A DNA stretch of 64,000 nucleotides, taken from Thermodesulfobacteriota bacterium. Lineage in GTDB: Bacteria; Desulfobacterota_D; UBA1144; Nemesobacterales; CSP1-2. The position numbers were made by a program, and so were the translations under genes. The stretch is from the NCBI GenBank assembly GCA_035559815.1, contig DATMAT010000033.1:1-64000 (forward strand), in the 5' to 3' direction. Below are positions 54,939 to 63,712 of this stretch, piece after piece. Position 1 is the stretch's first letter; each line of letters begins with the position of its first letter. The notes beneath the pieces were generated by a model. That model was not told the origin of the DNA, made no database searches, and saw nothing but the letters and a program-made list of their open reading frames with translations.

Positions 54939-55703
54939 ATGATAAATTGGATATATTTTGTGTCTCAGGTCGCAGCAGTTCCGCAAGCTGAGCAGGTGAA
55001 GGTAATCTCCTTAATCACTACTGCCGGCCCCGTAGTTAAGGCTACCCTCTTATTGCTTATTTCGATGTCCGTAATCTCATGGATGATCATATTCTCGAAG
55101 CTCTTCACGCTAAGAAGAGCCACCAGGGAATCGGAGAGGTTTTTGGACTCATACCAGGTAAGCGGCAATTTTGGGAATCTGTTTTCATCGACCAGGCATT
55201 TAAGGGGCCCGATTGCCGAGATTTTTAGGGCCGGATACGGAGAACTGCTCAAGACCAGGAAGTCAAGAACAACCGCAACCGGCCATAACCCGGAGCCAAA
55301 AACAAGCCCGGAAATGGTTCCTGCCGAGCTGGGTGTGGTAGAACTGGTAGAAAGAGCGATGAAAAAAACCATGTCATCAGAAATATCCAAGCTTGAGGGT
55401 TCCCTCATTTTTCTGGCTACGACCGGAAGCACCGCCCCCTTCATCGGCCTATTCGGTACGGTCTGGGGAATAATGACCTCTTTTATAGGACTAGCCAGGA
55501 GTGAAGGTGTGCCCACCCTTCAGGCGGTGGCTCCGGGGATAGCCGAAGCACTGATAGCGACGGCGATAGGTCTTGCCGCTGCAATTCCGGCCGTTGTTGC
55601 TTATAATTATTTTGTAAACAGGGTAAGAAGAATAGCCGTGGAGATGGAGAACTTTTCCGCGGAATTTCTTAATATAGTGGAAAGATACCTGGCCAAGATG
55701 TAG
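54939..55703 (+). CDS. exbB: ExbB/TolQ-family proton channel subunit
   Basis: 254 residues. Three hydrophobic helices: one near residues 28-52 and a pair in the C-terminal half (FLATTGSTAPFIGLFGTVWG, then GLAAAIPAVVAYNYFV), with the cytoplasmic domain between the first and second. GTVWGIMTSF and the PGIAEALIATAIGLAAAIPA motif are typical of MotA/TolQ/ExbB. It uses the proton gradient to drive TonB or TolA. The operon order is exbB-exbD-tonB; there is no tolB or pal, which favours a Ton-like role. The ATG follows AAGGG at a reasonable distance. Confidence 0.92.
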   Translation: MINWIYFVSQVAAVPQAEQVKVISLITTAGPVVKATLLLLISMSVISWMIIFSKLFTLRRATRESERFLDSYQVSGNFGNLFSSTRHLRGPIAEIFRAGYGELLKTRKSRTTATGHNPEPKTSPEMVPAELGVVELVERAMKKTMSSEISKLEGSLIFLATTGSTAPFIGLFGTVWGIMTSFIGLARSEGVPTLQAVAPGIAEALIATAIGLAAAIPAVVAYNYFVNRVRRIAVEMENFSAEFLNIVERYLAKM

Positions 55704-55714
55704 GGAAACTTAAA

Positions 55715-56167
55715 ATGGGCATGAAGACAAACAATAACGAAGGACGCACCGTACTCTCAGAAATCAACGTTACCCCTTTCGTGGACGTTATGCTTGTTCT
55801 CCTGGTGATTTTTATGGTCACGGCTCCCATACTTTACCAGGGTGTTGACGTGAACCTGCCAAAGGTAGAGTCCAAGCCTATGCCCGCCGCGGAGAGGGAG
55901 AAAAAGGTCGTGATCACCCTCAACGAAAAGGGAGAGATATTCATAGAGAAAAAGCAATACTCTTTATCCGAGCTCAAAGTAGAGATCCGCACCCTTGTAA
56001 GGACCCACGGTAAAAGGATAGAAGACGAGGACGTATTTCTAAGAGCTGACTCTAATGTCCCTTATGGTACGGTGATGGAGGTGATGGCCGAGATTAAAAA
56101 GGCCGGCGTCAACAAGCTGGGACTGGTCACAGAACCTCCATCGGTAAACGGCTCTCTCGATAAATAA
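55715..56167 (+). CDS. exbD: ExbD/TolR-family proton channel subunit
   Basis: 150 residues. LSEINVTPFVDVMLVLLVIFMV contains the conserved membrane Asp of the ExbD/TolR helix; the periplasmic domain follows (VDVNLPKVESKPMP, then YSLSELKVEIRTLV). It completes the proton channel with ExbB. It starts 11 bases after exbB, and the next gene starts 4 bases after its stop. Confidence 0.93.
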   Translation: MGMKTNNNEGRTVLSEINVTPFVDVMLVLLVIFMVTAPILYQGVDVNLPKVESKPMPAAEREKKVVITLNEKGEIFIEKKQYSLSELKVEIRTLVRTHGKRIEDEDVFLRADSNVPYGTVMEVMAEIKKAGVNKLGLVTEPPSVNGSLDK

Positions 56168-56171
56168 GAAA

Positions 56172-57221
56172 ATGGGTCGTTCAAGCAGTATAGAATCGGG
56201 GCAATCTTCTTGGTTTTGGGGAGTCGTTCTTTCACTTTCCCTTCACGGGGTTATATTGCTTTTAGCCGTCTTCTGGGGGTTCGGAGCACCCCGGTATAGC
56301 GGAGAGCCGCAAACCATAGAGGGAAGGTTAGTATCACTTTCTGAGGTGGAGAGGATAGGCGGAGGCAGGGTAGAATCTGCCCCCGTGGAGAAGAAAGAAC
56401 GAGCACCCCAGACTAAGAAAGAAGAACCAGAGAAAGTAGAGGTAAAGAAAAAGGAGGAGCCTCCAGAGGTCAAGGAGAAAAAAGTAGCGATTACCAAGCC
56501 TGACAAAAAGGAACCCCCAAAAGAGACCAAGAAAGAGGAACCTAAAAAGGCGGAGGTAAAAAAGGAGGAACCACCCAAAGTAAAGGAAGAACCCAAGAAA
56601 AAAGATACCATCGTACTGGATTCCAAGGAGAAGAAAGAAGAGAAAAAAGAAATAGCCAAAAAACCGGAGCCAACGCCGCCTCCCAAAGCTACTTCACAAA
56701 AAGAACCTCCAAAGAAAAAGGAGCCCAGTTTTGAAGAAATAAGAAAGGGAGTTCTCGAAGACATGCAGAAAAGCGTGGCCGATAAGCAGAGACGAAGTGT
56801 AATAGAGGATATAGAGAAAAGCGTACACCAAGAGAAGCAGGTGGCGGAGGCAGAGTCTTCGACAATAGAGGGAACCAACAGCGATTACCAAACCGGGCGA
56901 GCAGGAAGTGGGGCTGTAAGCGGAGCGGTAATTAACCTGTTTATACAAAGAGTACGTGAGGAAATAAGAAACAGTTGGAAAGTCCCTCAGACCATTCCTA
57001 CAGATGGAAGCCTCGAGACCGTAGTGGTTTTTAAAGCTGACGAAAATGGAAGGGTCTATGATGTGAGAGTGGAGCAATCTTCGGGAAATCCGGCATTTGA
57101 CGATTTCTGCGTTAAGGCTATATATAAAGCTTCGCCTTTAACCCCTCCTCCCCCAGAACTAATAGAAGAGGCAAAAAGAGAGGGGTTGGAAATTAAGTTC
57201 GCCAACAATCCTTCATTATAA
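56172..57221 (+). CDS. tonB: TonB/TolA-like energy transducer
   Basis: 349 residues: one membrane helix near residues 16-35 (GVVLSLSLHGVILLLAVFWG), then a long Lys/Glu/Pro-rich periplasmic spacer (about 60-200), and a C-terminal TonB domain with IRNSWKVP, TVVVFKADENGRVYDVRVE and FDDFCVKAIYKASPLTPPP. The histidine in the membrane helix is a TonB/TolA feature. It couples the ExbB-ExbD motor to outer-membrane receptors or to the Tol complex. The low-complexity linker explains long antisense open frames here that are not genes. Confidence 0.88.
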   Translation: MGRSSSIESGQSSWFWGVVLSLSLHGVILLLAVFWGFGAPRYSGEPQTIEGRLVSLSEVERIGGGRVESAPVEKKERAPQTKKEEPEKVEVKKKEEPPEVKEKKVAITKPDKKEPPKETKKEEPKKAEVKKEEPPKVKEEPKKKDTIVLDSKEKKEEKKEIAKKPEPTPPPKATSQKEPPKKKEPSFEEIRKGVLEDMQKSVADKQRRSVIEDIEKSVHQEKQVAEAESSTIEGTNSDYQTGRAGSGAVSGAVINLFIQRVREEIRNSWKVPQTIPTDGSLETVVVFKADENGRVYDVRVEQSSGNPAFDDFCVKAIYKASPLTPPPPELIEEAKREGLEIKFANNPSL

Positions 57222-57237
57222 CGAGCACAGAATAAAG

Positions 57238-57861
57238 ATGAACCTCATCCTTGTTCGACATGGAGAGACCGACTGGAACCGAATAGGCCGATGCCAGGGG
57301 TTTTCCGATGTGGAATTAAACGGCAATGGAAGAAAACAAATAGAAGCACTGGCTAAATCACTTCGGGACGAAAACATTGGCGCCATCTATTCCAGCGACC
57401 TGAAAAGGGCAACGGACACTGCAAATGCCATAGCCAGATATCATAACCTTCCCGTGCGCCTGGAGCGTGGATTGAGAGAGATGGACCAGGGAGAGCTAGA
57501 AGGACTTACCTTCGTAGAAATAAGAGAAAGATATGCTGACCTGATGATGGAATGGAGGTTAAATACCGAGACGGTTAGACTCCCCGGCGGCGAATCTTTG
57601 AAAGAGGTTCAAGAAAGGGCTTGGAGGGTAATAGAAGGTATAGCGAACAGGCATTCGGATGAAACCGTCGTCACGGTCAGCCACAATCTTACGATCGTAG
57701 CACTTCTCTGCAAGTTCACCGGTGTCGGGCTTACCGAATTTACCAGGTTTAAGCTCCAGGCCACCTCAAAAAACCTGGTCCTCTTCAAAAACGGATACAC
57801 CAGGGTAGAAGTTATAAACGATATAGCACACCTTTCCCCCGACCTTATTACCGAAAAATAG
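57238..57861 (+). CDS. Histidine phosphatase (phosphoglycerate mutase-like)
   Basis: 207 residues. The RHGETDWNRIGRCQGFSD motif has the catalytic His after R-H-G; SDLKRATDTA, GLREMDQGELEG and TVSHNLTIVALLCK supply the other phosphate-pocket residues. Relatives include GpmB, CobC (alpha-ribazole phosphatase) and broad phosphatases, and the sequence does not separate them. It starts 17 bases after the tonB stop, but the link to TonB is probably only positional. Confidence 0.9.
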   Translation: MNLILVRHGETDWNRIGRCQGFSDVELNGNGRKQIEALAKSLRDENIGAIYSSDLKRATDTANAIARYHNLPVRLERGLREMDQGELEGLTFVEIRERYADLMMEWRLNTETVRLPGGESLKEVQERAWRVIEGIANRHSDETVVTVSHNLTIVALLCKFTGVGLTEFTRFKLQATSKNLVLFKNGYTRVEVINDIAHLSPDLITEK

Positions 57862-57944
57862 GATCACCGACTCGAGCTAAAAGCATTATGCTTCTTTGAA
57901 TTTATTGTAACTTCCACGCATATTATGTAATTTTAAAGCTGAGA

Positions 57945-59627
57945 ATGAAAGCAGAAATTCAAAGACTGGTTGCCCACTCTTTAGAAACCCTCAGAAAAGA
58001 AAGCGATATTGCGGATTTCGATACAGAAATAGAAATTGACACCCCTAAGAAGAGGGAATTCGGTGATTTCTCGACCAATATAGCTTTAATTCTGTCCAGG
58101 AAGCTTGGGAAAAAACCGAGAGAGGTAGCGGAGCTGATCATCCAGAATCTGCCCGGAGAAAGTAAAAACATACTCAAAAGGGTGGAGATTGCCGGAGCCG
58201 GTTTTATAAACTTCTTCATCCAAGAAGAAGCTATACTGAATAAGCTCCTCGAGATCGAAAAACTGGGAGAACGGTTCGGAAGGTCTCCGATTGGAAACGG
58301 ACTAAAAGTAATCGTCGAATTCGTGAGTGCAAACCCCACCGGTTATCTTCACATGGGACACGCCCGAAACGCCGCAGTAGGGGACGCAATCTCGAATATA
58401 CTAAATGCATGTGGCTTCGACGTTACCCGGGAGTTCTACATCAACGACGCGGGCAGACAGATGGAACTGCTCGGCCTCTCCGTCTACAGAAGATACCAGG
58501 AGCTTTTTGGGATTAACGATGAGATGCCGGAAGATGGCTACCATGGAGATTACATAAAAGAAATTGCAGTCGAATTAAAGGACAAAAAAAATATAGAGCC
58601 CCTTATTGAATTGCCGGAGCAAGAAGCTATTGATTACTGCAGAGAATACGCCGAGAACAGGCTTATGGAGGAGATAAAGAGGGATTTAAACACGCTCGGC
58701 GTGAAATTTGATAGCTGGTATAGTGAAAGAGAAAAAATTTATGCGCCCATGTCCGAACTCAGAGGAGAAAACAGGTTAAGCATAATCAAAAACAAATTAA
58801 ACGAGTTTGGGGCATTAGAAGAGAGAGATGGAGCGCTCTGGTTTAAAGCTTCTAACTTTGGAGATTCTCAGGATTGGGTGCTGGTAAAAAGAGACGGCAG
58901 TCCGACCTATTTTCTCTCCGACATCGCCTATCACTACGATAAAATCCAGAGGGGATTTAAAAGATTGATAAACGTGTGGGGGGCAGACCACTATAGCCAT
59001 GTGGCGCGGCTTAAAGCGGCACTAAGAGCATTGAGGTTCGATGACTCCTTTTTTCAGGCAGTGTTGATTCAGTTCGTCAGACTGGTCAAAGATGGAAAGG
59101 AAATTTCCATGTCCAAACGAGCCGGGAGCTACGTTACCATGCGCGAGGTTATAGAGGAGGTCGGATGTGATGTGATGAGGTTTTTTCTGCTGATGCGAAG
59201 CTCGGAAGCTCATCTTGATTTCGATTTGGATTTGGCCAAAAAGGAGTCTAGTGAAAACCCGGTTTACTATATTCAGTATGCCCATGCCCGGATCGGCAGC
59301 GTATTTGAGAAAGCGAGAGAGAGAAGGCTCGCTCCTTCTGAAGATTTTTTGCATCTCCTCAGTTTGCCCGAGGAGATAGAAATAGTGAAGAAGCTCTTGG
59401 TTTTTCCAGAGGTGGTAACAGACAGCGCCATATCGCTTTCGCCCCATAAAATAGCTTTTTACTTGCAGGAAATAGCTTCTGATTTTCACATCTATTATAA
59501 TAAAAACAGGGTAATCGGGGATGACCTCAAACTCAGCAGCGCTCGACTTTACCTTATAGGTTGTATTAAAACAGTCATAAAAAACGGGCTCAAATTACTC
59601 GGCGTTTCCGCGCCGGAGAGGATGTGA
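57945..59627 (+). CDS. argS: Arginyl-tRNA synthetase
   Basis: 560 residues. The N-terminal additive domain (EIDTPKKREFGDFSTNIAL) is followed by the class I HIGH-type motif GYLHMGHARNAAVGD, then VWGADHYSHVARLKAALRAL and the KMSKS-type loop EISMSKRAGSYVT. The C-terminal helical anticodon-binding domain closes the protein (YLQEIASDFHIYYNKNRV). It charges tRNA-Arg. The stop overlaps or abuts the next gene, which starts about 3 bases on. Confidence 0.97.
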   Translation: MKAEIQRLVAHSLETLRKESDIADFDTEIEIDTPKKREFGDFSTNIALILSRKLGKKPREVAELIIQNLPGESKNILKRVEIAGAGFINFFIQEEAILNKLLEIEKLGERFGRSPIGNGLKVIVEFVSANPTGYLHMGHARNAAVGDAISNILNACGFDVTREFYINDAGRQMELLGLSVYRRYQELFGINDEMPEDGYHGDYIKEIAVELKDKKNIEPLIELPEQEAIDYCREYAENRLMEEIKRDLNTLGVKFDSWYSEREKIYAPMSELRGENRLSIIKNKLNEFGALEERDGALWFKASNFGDSQDWVLVKRDGSPTYFLSDIAYHYDKIQRGFKRLINVWGADHYSHVARLKAALRALRFDDSFFQAVLIQFVRLVKDGKEISMSKRAGSYVTMREVIEEVGCDVMRFFLLMRSSEAHLDFDLDLAKKESSENPVYYIQYAHARIGSVFEKARERRLAPSEDFLHLLSLPEEIEIVKKLLVFPEVVTDSAISLSPHKIAFYLQEIASDFHIYYNKNRVIGDDLKLSSARLYLIGCIKTVIKNGLKLLGVSAPERM

Positions 59628-59629
59628 CC

Positions 59630-60409
59630 ATGAGAGAAAGAAAAAACGCAAATACCCATCAGACTCTTTATTTATTCCTGGGCTTCCTCTTTTTATTCAT
59701 GCTTTCGTTCAGCCTAGGTGTAATAGTGGGAAAAGGTCTCGGCGACCATGGGAAAGCCGAGATAGCCAAGGTAGAGAAGTCCAAGGAGCCCTCAGGCAAA
59801 GAAGTTGCCGAGCGGGAAAAAATAAGCGACGAGGCTAATGAAAATGAAGAAGAGCCCCCTAGAGAACAGACATCCGCACGAACTAAACCAGAGGAAGCGC
59901 TAATCGAGGTGAAAGAAATCGTCGAAGAGCCTATGGCTACTCCAATAACGACCCCGGCCGCACCAGAGGAGAAAGGAGCCGAGCAGACTGCGGTTTCCGC
60001 CAAGCCCGCAGAAACAAACGTAGAAACACAAACAGAAGCATCAACACCCCAAGAGCTTGCTCCAATTCCGGAAGGCAAAGAAGAAAAGAAAGAAACGGAG
60101 ACACTGAAAGAGATAGCCAAACCGCAAGAAGAGTTAGAGGCTCTACCCAAAATAGACCCGGAGGGGAAATACACGGTCCAAGTAGGGTCGTTTCAAGACG
60201 AGAAAAAGGCTAAAGAGCTTCTGGAAGCCCTAAGATTAAGGGGTTACCCCGTTTTTTTGAAGCAAGTGGACATCCCCGGTTCGGGTACCTGGTATAGAAC
60301 ACGTATAGGAACATTCAAAACCAGAGAAGATGCCCGACTCTATTCAAACAATATCAAGAATCGCGAGCCGGATATCATACGATTGGCGTTTGCAACCATA
60401 AACGACTGA
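59630..60409 (+). CDS. SPOR-domain membrane protein
   Basis: About 259 residues from ATG 59630, chosen because GGAGAGG lies 8-9 bases upstream (the GTG at 59624 is too close). One N-terminal membrane helix (LYLFLGFLFLFMLSFSLGVI) leads to a long Glu/Pro/Ala-rich periplasmic linker and a C-terminal SPOR domain (TVQVGSFQDEKKAKELLEAL, then GTWYRTRIGTFKTREDARL). SPOR domains bind denuded septal peptidoglycan, so it probably acts at the division site, like FtsN or DedD. It is coupled to argS. Confidence 0.88.
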   Translation: MRERKNANTHQTLYLFLGFLFLFMLSFSLGVIVGKGLGDHGKAEIAKVEKSKEPSGKEVAEREKISDEANENEEEPPREQTSARTKPEEALIEVKEIVEEPMATPITTPAAPEEKGAEQTAVSAKPAETNVETQTEASTPQELAPIPEGKEEKKETETLKEIAKPQEELEALPKIDPEGKYTVQVGSFQDEKKAKELLEALRLRGYPVFLKQVDIPGSGTWYRTRIGTFKTREDARLYSNNIKNREPDIIRLAFATIND

Positions 60410-60435
60410 TAAAATCCAGCCTGGTCGAGGGTTTT

Positions 60436-62286
60436 ATGAGCTTCTCTAGACTATTATCTATAATTTATTTTATTTTAGCCGTCTTGGCTCCCATTTCGGC
60501 GATTAGCCAGGAAGTTAAAGTGGAGATACTCCACGGCCTATATATAACCACGTTCAAGACTCCCGAAGGCGGTATTACAATCTTCCTCCCAGACGGCTTG
60601 GCATCGGGTGATAAAATTTCAGGCACGGTAGCTTTGGAGCCGACAGGCCATGATGAGTATGATAAGAACAGAAATAGAAAAAAATTAAGTGAGTATTTTA
60701 TTGAGTTAGAAAAAGACCGGATTCCCATTACGGAGAAAATTAAATGGACCATTCCCATCAGTTTGACCGGAAGTGCAACTTATATCATCGTTATGAACAA
60801 AGAAAACCACGAGCTAGCCCGGGCTATAGTCCCGGTTAGAGCCAATACCAGTTTACTTGAACAGGCCTCAAATCCTTCTCCTTGGGACTATCTATGTCCG
60901 ATGATAGGGCGAGGGGGAAAGCCGATTCAAATCATGGGCCCCTTCGACGGAGATTTCGATACCACTCTGCTAAAGATGGGGGGCAAACCGGTAAAAATAA
61001 TTGCGGAGTCTCCGAGGAAGCTTGTTTTTGAGAGCCCGGGCGACGTAGTTGGAATAACGGATATAGAGCTTAAAGAGGGAACAGTAATAGTAAAGCGAAG
61101 TTTTAACAACCTTCGCGTCGTCAAGATTAACGAAGAAAAAACTCTAGCCACCCGGAAACAGCCGGTCATATCCGATACAAGAGAAAAATCAAAAAAGGAT
61201 GAGGAAGAATGGGCTAAAGAGATGACCTTCACCCAAAAATTAAAAGAGACACCGGAAGTGTCCGTCTTACCCGACAAACAGACGGCCCTGGTGCCAACCC
61301 ATCCTAATGAATCTAGGGAAGTAGCTAAGACGGAGGAAGACAAAAAAATTGAGACGCCTATGCCCGCCAAAGCCTACCAAGTCCCTGACCAGGTCGAGCA
61401 GCTTCCTAAGATAGAGCCAACAGATAGACAGAAGAAAGAGATTCAACCTATAACCCCTCAGCAGCAAAAACAGTCGGGAGCACAGGTGCAAGTAAATAAA
61501 GAAGAGACGCAGGCTAAAGAAACGGTAGCCTTTTCCAAAAAGCCTGAGGAAGATACTGCGAAACCAATCTCAGGAGAAAAAAAAGAGCAGGTCTTCAGCG
61601 CGCCGCAGAGTAAAAAAGGGCTAAAAAGAGAAGGTGTGACCTCTCTAGGCTTTAGAAATGAGACTCCGGCCCCGCATATGAAAGCTTATATCGAAAAAGA
61701 AACCAAAGAGCAAAAACCTTCATCCATAACACCCGCCGGACAAAAGGCCCAGACCGGGGAAAAAGAGACCGCCAGGACAGAAACCTTGCCCGAACTTACT
61801 CCATCTCCTTCCGTAGCCAAAAAAGATTTGGAACCACGTATAAACACGGAGAAAGAGGAGACAAAAACTGATGAAAAAATAACCAGGGAGGACGAATCGT
61901 TATCCAATAATCAAACCGCTTCCTTATTCCCGGTTCAAACCCCAACACCTTTTATACGGGCAGAAGAAGAAGTAGATGCGGAGGCAAATACAGAAGACCC
62001 CGCTCCAAAGGAGATAGCATCCTTTATTCCAGTCGAGGCAAATACCCTATATACCGTCCAAGTAGCCGCTTTCAAGAGAGAAAGCGACGCCGTCGATTTC
62101 GCTAAGGCCCTTAAATCAAAGGGGTATCCGGCTTTTGTAAAAAAAGCTGGTGGCCTGGGGAAAGACACCTGGCACCGGGTCAGGGTTGGAATGTTCAGGA
62201 CTGAAGAGGATGCCAGGTTGTTAGGACTAGACTTGAGGCGGCAGGTAAAAGAGATACAGTCATGGTTTATCACTCTCAATGATTGA
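60436..62286 (+). CDS. Large exported SPOR-domain protein
   Basis: 616 residues. The signal peptide (LLSIIYFILAVLAPISA) ends near residue 25. The N-terminal region resembles a short beta domain (VEILHGLYITTFKTPEGGIT, then MNKENHELARAIVPVRA). A long low-complexity linker of Lys/Glu/Thr/Pro follows. The C-terminus is a second SPOR domain (LYTVQVAAFKRESDAVDFAK and WHRVRVGMFRTEEDARLL). It is probably a secreted or outer-membrane-associated septal peptidoglycan-binding protein. The N-terminal domain is not recognised. Confidence 0.8.
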   Translation: MSFSRLLSIIYFILAVLAPISAISQEVKVEILHGLYITTFKTPEGGITIFLPDGLASGDKISGTVALEPTGHDEYDKNRNRKKLSEYFIELEKDRIPITEKIKWTIPISLTGSATYIIVMNKENHELARAIVPVRANTSLLEQASNPSPWDYLCPMIGRGGKPIQIMGPFDGDFDTTLLKMGGKPVKIIAESPRKLVFESPGDVVGITDIELKEGTVIVKRSFNNLRVVKINEEKTLATRKQPVISDTREKSKKDEEEWAKEMTFTQKLKETPEVSVLPDKQTALVPTHPNESREVAKTEEDKKIETPMPAKAYQVPDQVEQLPKIEPTDRQKKEIQPITPQQQKQSGAQVQVNKEETQAKETVAFSKKPEEDTAKPISGEKKEQVFSAPQSKKGLKREGVTSLGFRNETPAPHMKAYIEKETKEQKPSSITPAGQKAQTGEKETARTETLPELTPSPSVAKKDLEPRINTEKEETKTDEKITREDESLSNNQTASLFPVQTPTPFIRAEEEVDAEANTEDPAPKEIASFIPVEANTLYTVQVAAFKRESDAVDFAKALKSKGYPAFVKKAGGLGKDTWHRVRVGMFRTEEDARLLGLDLRRQVKEIQSWFITLND

Positions 62287-62561
62287 AACAGGGCAAATGA
62301 ACCTTACTGGCTGGGGTTAATAACCCTGGGGCCGGCCTTCTTCCTTATTTAAATTTGCCTTTTTTACAGCTAAAATAATGAGTGGATTTGTAGCTTGCCT
62401 TAAAGTCGTTATTTAAAGGGATTGCGGATTCAACATGAAAATAAGACCCGTATATATATCTCTCTTCTCTAAGAGGCATGGCCGACGTCAAAAAAATGTA
62501 TTTTTGCCTTGTTGAGTAGTATAGAATCTAAATCTTATTCGAAAAACACGAGGAGTGCCGT
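62287..62561. other. Intergenic region, no gene recognised
   Basis: About 275 bases before the phosphatidyltransferase gene. A short GGGTTAATAACCC palindrome lies near 62315. GAGGAG with good spacing precedes the next ATG. No promoter was identified with confidence. Confidence 0.5.
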
Positions 62562-63266
62562 ATGTCCCTTCCCGAGGAAGTAGTAGACAGAGCCAAGGGT
62601 AAGAAAGAGCCGCCGTCATCAAAACTCTTGGGGGTTGGTATTAAGACCTGGTGGCTACTCATGATACGCCCTATCGAGGATTATCTGATCGAACAAAGGG
62701 TTCATCCCAATATTCTTACAATCACAACCTTGATCGTTTCTATCATAACCGGAATCTTTTTCCACCTGGGATGGATTTTTCTTGCCGGAATACTTCTCCT
62801 GGCCGGCTCGACCTTTGATATCTTCGATGGACGGGTAGCCAGGGCCCAGGGATTGAATAGTGAGCATGGGGCCTTTTTTGACTCCTGCCTGGATAGATTT
62901 TCGGAGGCGTTTATCTATCTGGGGATTCTCAGCTACTTTCACCATAGCCTTTTTTCCTATGTGGTCTTCCTTATCCTATGCATGACTATGATGGTCAGCT
63001 ACACCCGGGCCCGGGCCGAGGGTCTGGGGGTAGACTGCGAAGTAGGCATCATGCAGAGGACAGAAAGGGTGGTATATTTGGGCGTGCTCTCAGTATTTAA
63101 CTTTTTAGGCAACCTGGCGACTTCGGCACTGGGATTAAGACCCGACGATTATCTACTCCGGTTTGCACTGATTGTAATTCTCCTTTTCTCCACCTACACC
63201 GCCATACACAGGATGGTTCATGTGATGAAAAGGTTAAAGGAGAGGGGAAAAATTAGTAGTATTTGA
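62562..63266 (+). CDS. CDP-alcohol phosphatidyltransferase
   Basis: 234 residues with five or six membrane helices. The hallmark D-x2-D-G-x2-A-R...G-x3-D-x3-D is present: DIFDGRVARAQGLNSEHG and then FFDSCLDRFSEA. It transfers a phosphatidyl or phosphoryl group from a CDP-alcohol to another alcohol. The acceptor (inositol, glycerol-phosphate, choline and others) cannot be read. HPNILTITTLIVSIITG before the motif and YTRARAEGLG after it are also typical. It starts with GAGGAG. Confidence 0.92.
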   Translation: MSLPEEVVDRAKGKKEPPSSKLLGVGIKTWWLLMIRPIEDYLIEQRVHPNILTITTLIVSIITGIFFHLGWIFLAGILLLAGSTFDIFDGRVARAQGLNSEHGAFFDSCLDRFSEAFIYLGILSYFHHSLFSYVVFLILCMTMMVSYTRARAEGLGVDCEVGIMQRTERVVYLGVLSVFNFLGNLATSALGLRPDDYLLRFALIVILLFSTYTAIHRMVHVMKRLKERGKISSI

Positions 63267-63346
63267 GTTATGCGGCATAGAGACGGTTACATTCCCCCTT
63301 ATATTTCCACTACTGTCATTCCGAATACCATGACTTGTCAATAATA

Positions 63347-63541
63347 CCCCGTTCGTCCTGAGCCCAGCCTGTCCTGAGCTGTGCCGAAGGGTCGAAGGAC
63401 GAACTCCCTGCGTTCTAAATTCATACTTCGACCAGACTCGGTATGATGCTTCGACAAGCATGAGCGGTGGTTTATCCGCTGGTAAAGAGAAATAAAAATG
63501 CCCATTCATTCTGTAGCCACCCTTCGGCTGGCTCAGGGTAG
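63347..63541. repeat. Interspersed repeat cluster (same family as 10579-10812)
   Basis: GTTCGTCCTGAGCCCAGCCT, then GGGTCGAAGGACG, then GCTTCGACAAGCATGAGCGG with a TATCCGCTGG tail followed by AAATAAAAATGCCC. The blocks occur in the same order as at 10579-10812. It fills most of the 445 bases between the phosphatidyltransferase gene and rplS; no gene was found here. Confidence 0.75.
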
Positions 63542-63712
63542 ACTCAGCGGCGAAGAAGCTAAAAATATAGACTATATCGCGTTACTCAAGAGTGACATTT
63601 ATAAAGGTGAATATCATTCTATTAGATACGATTTGCTAAGACATTGTCTCTTTGATTAAGTTCTGGTTACCGTATAAGCCGGGACAGAACTACTAAGTTT
63701 TCTTTACTCCAT

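Noticed and set aside
54965-55516. 183-codon minus-strand open frame
   Set aside because: Antisense to exbB, which has clear helix motifs.
56243-56878. 211-codon minus-strand open frame
   Set aside because: It is the antisense of the Lys/Glu/Pro-rich TonB linker; Ser/Phe-rich low complexity is the expected shadow.
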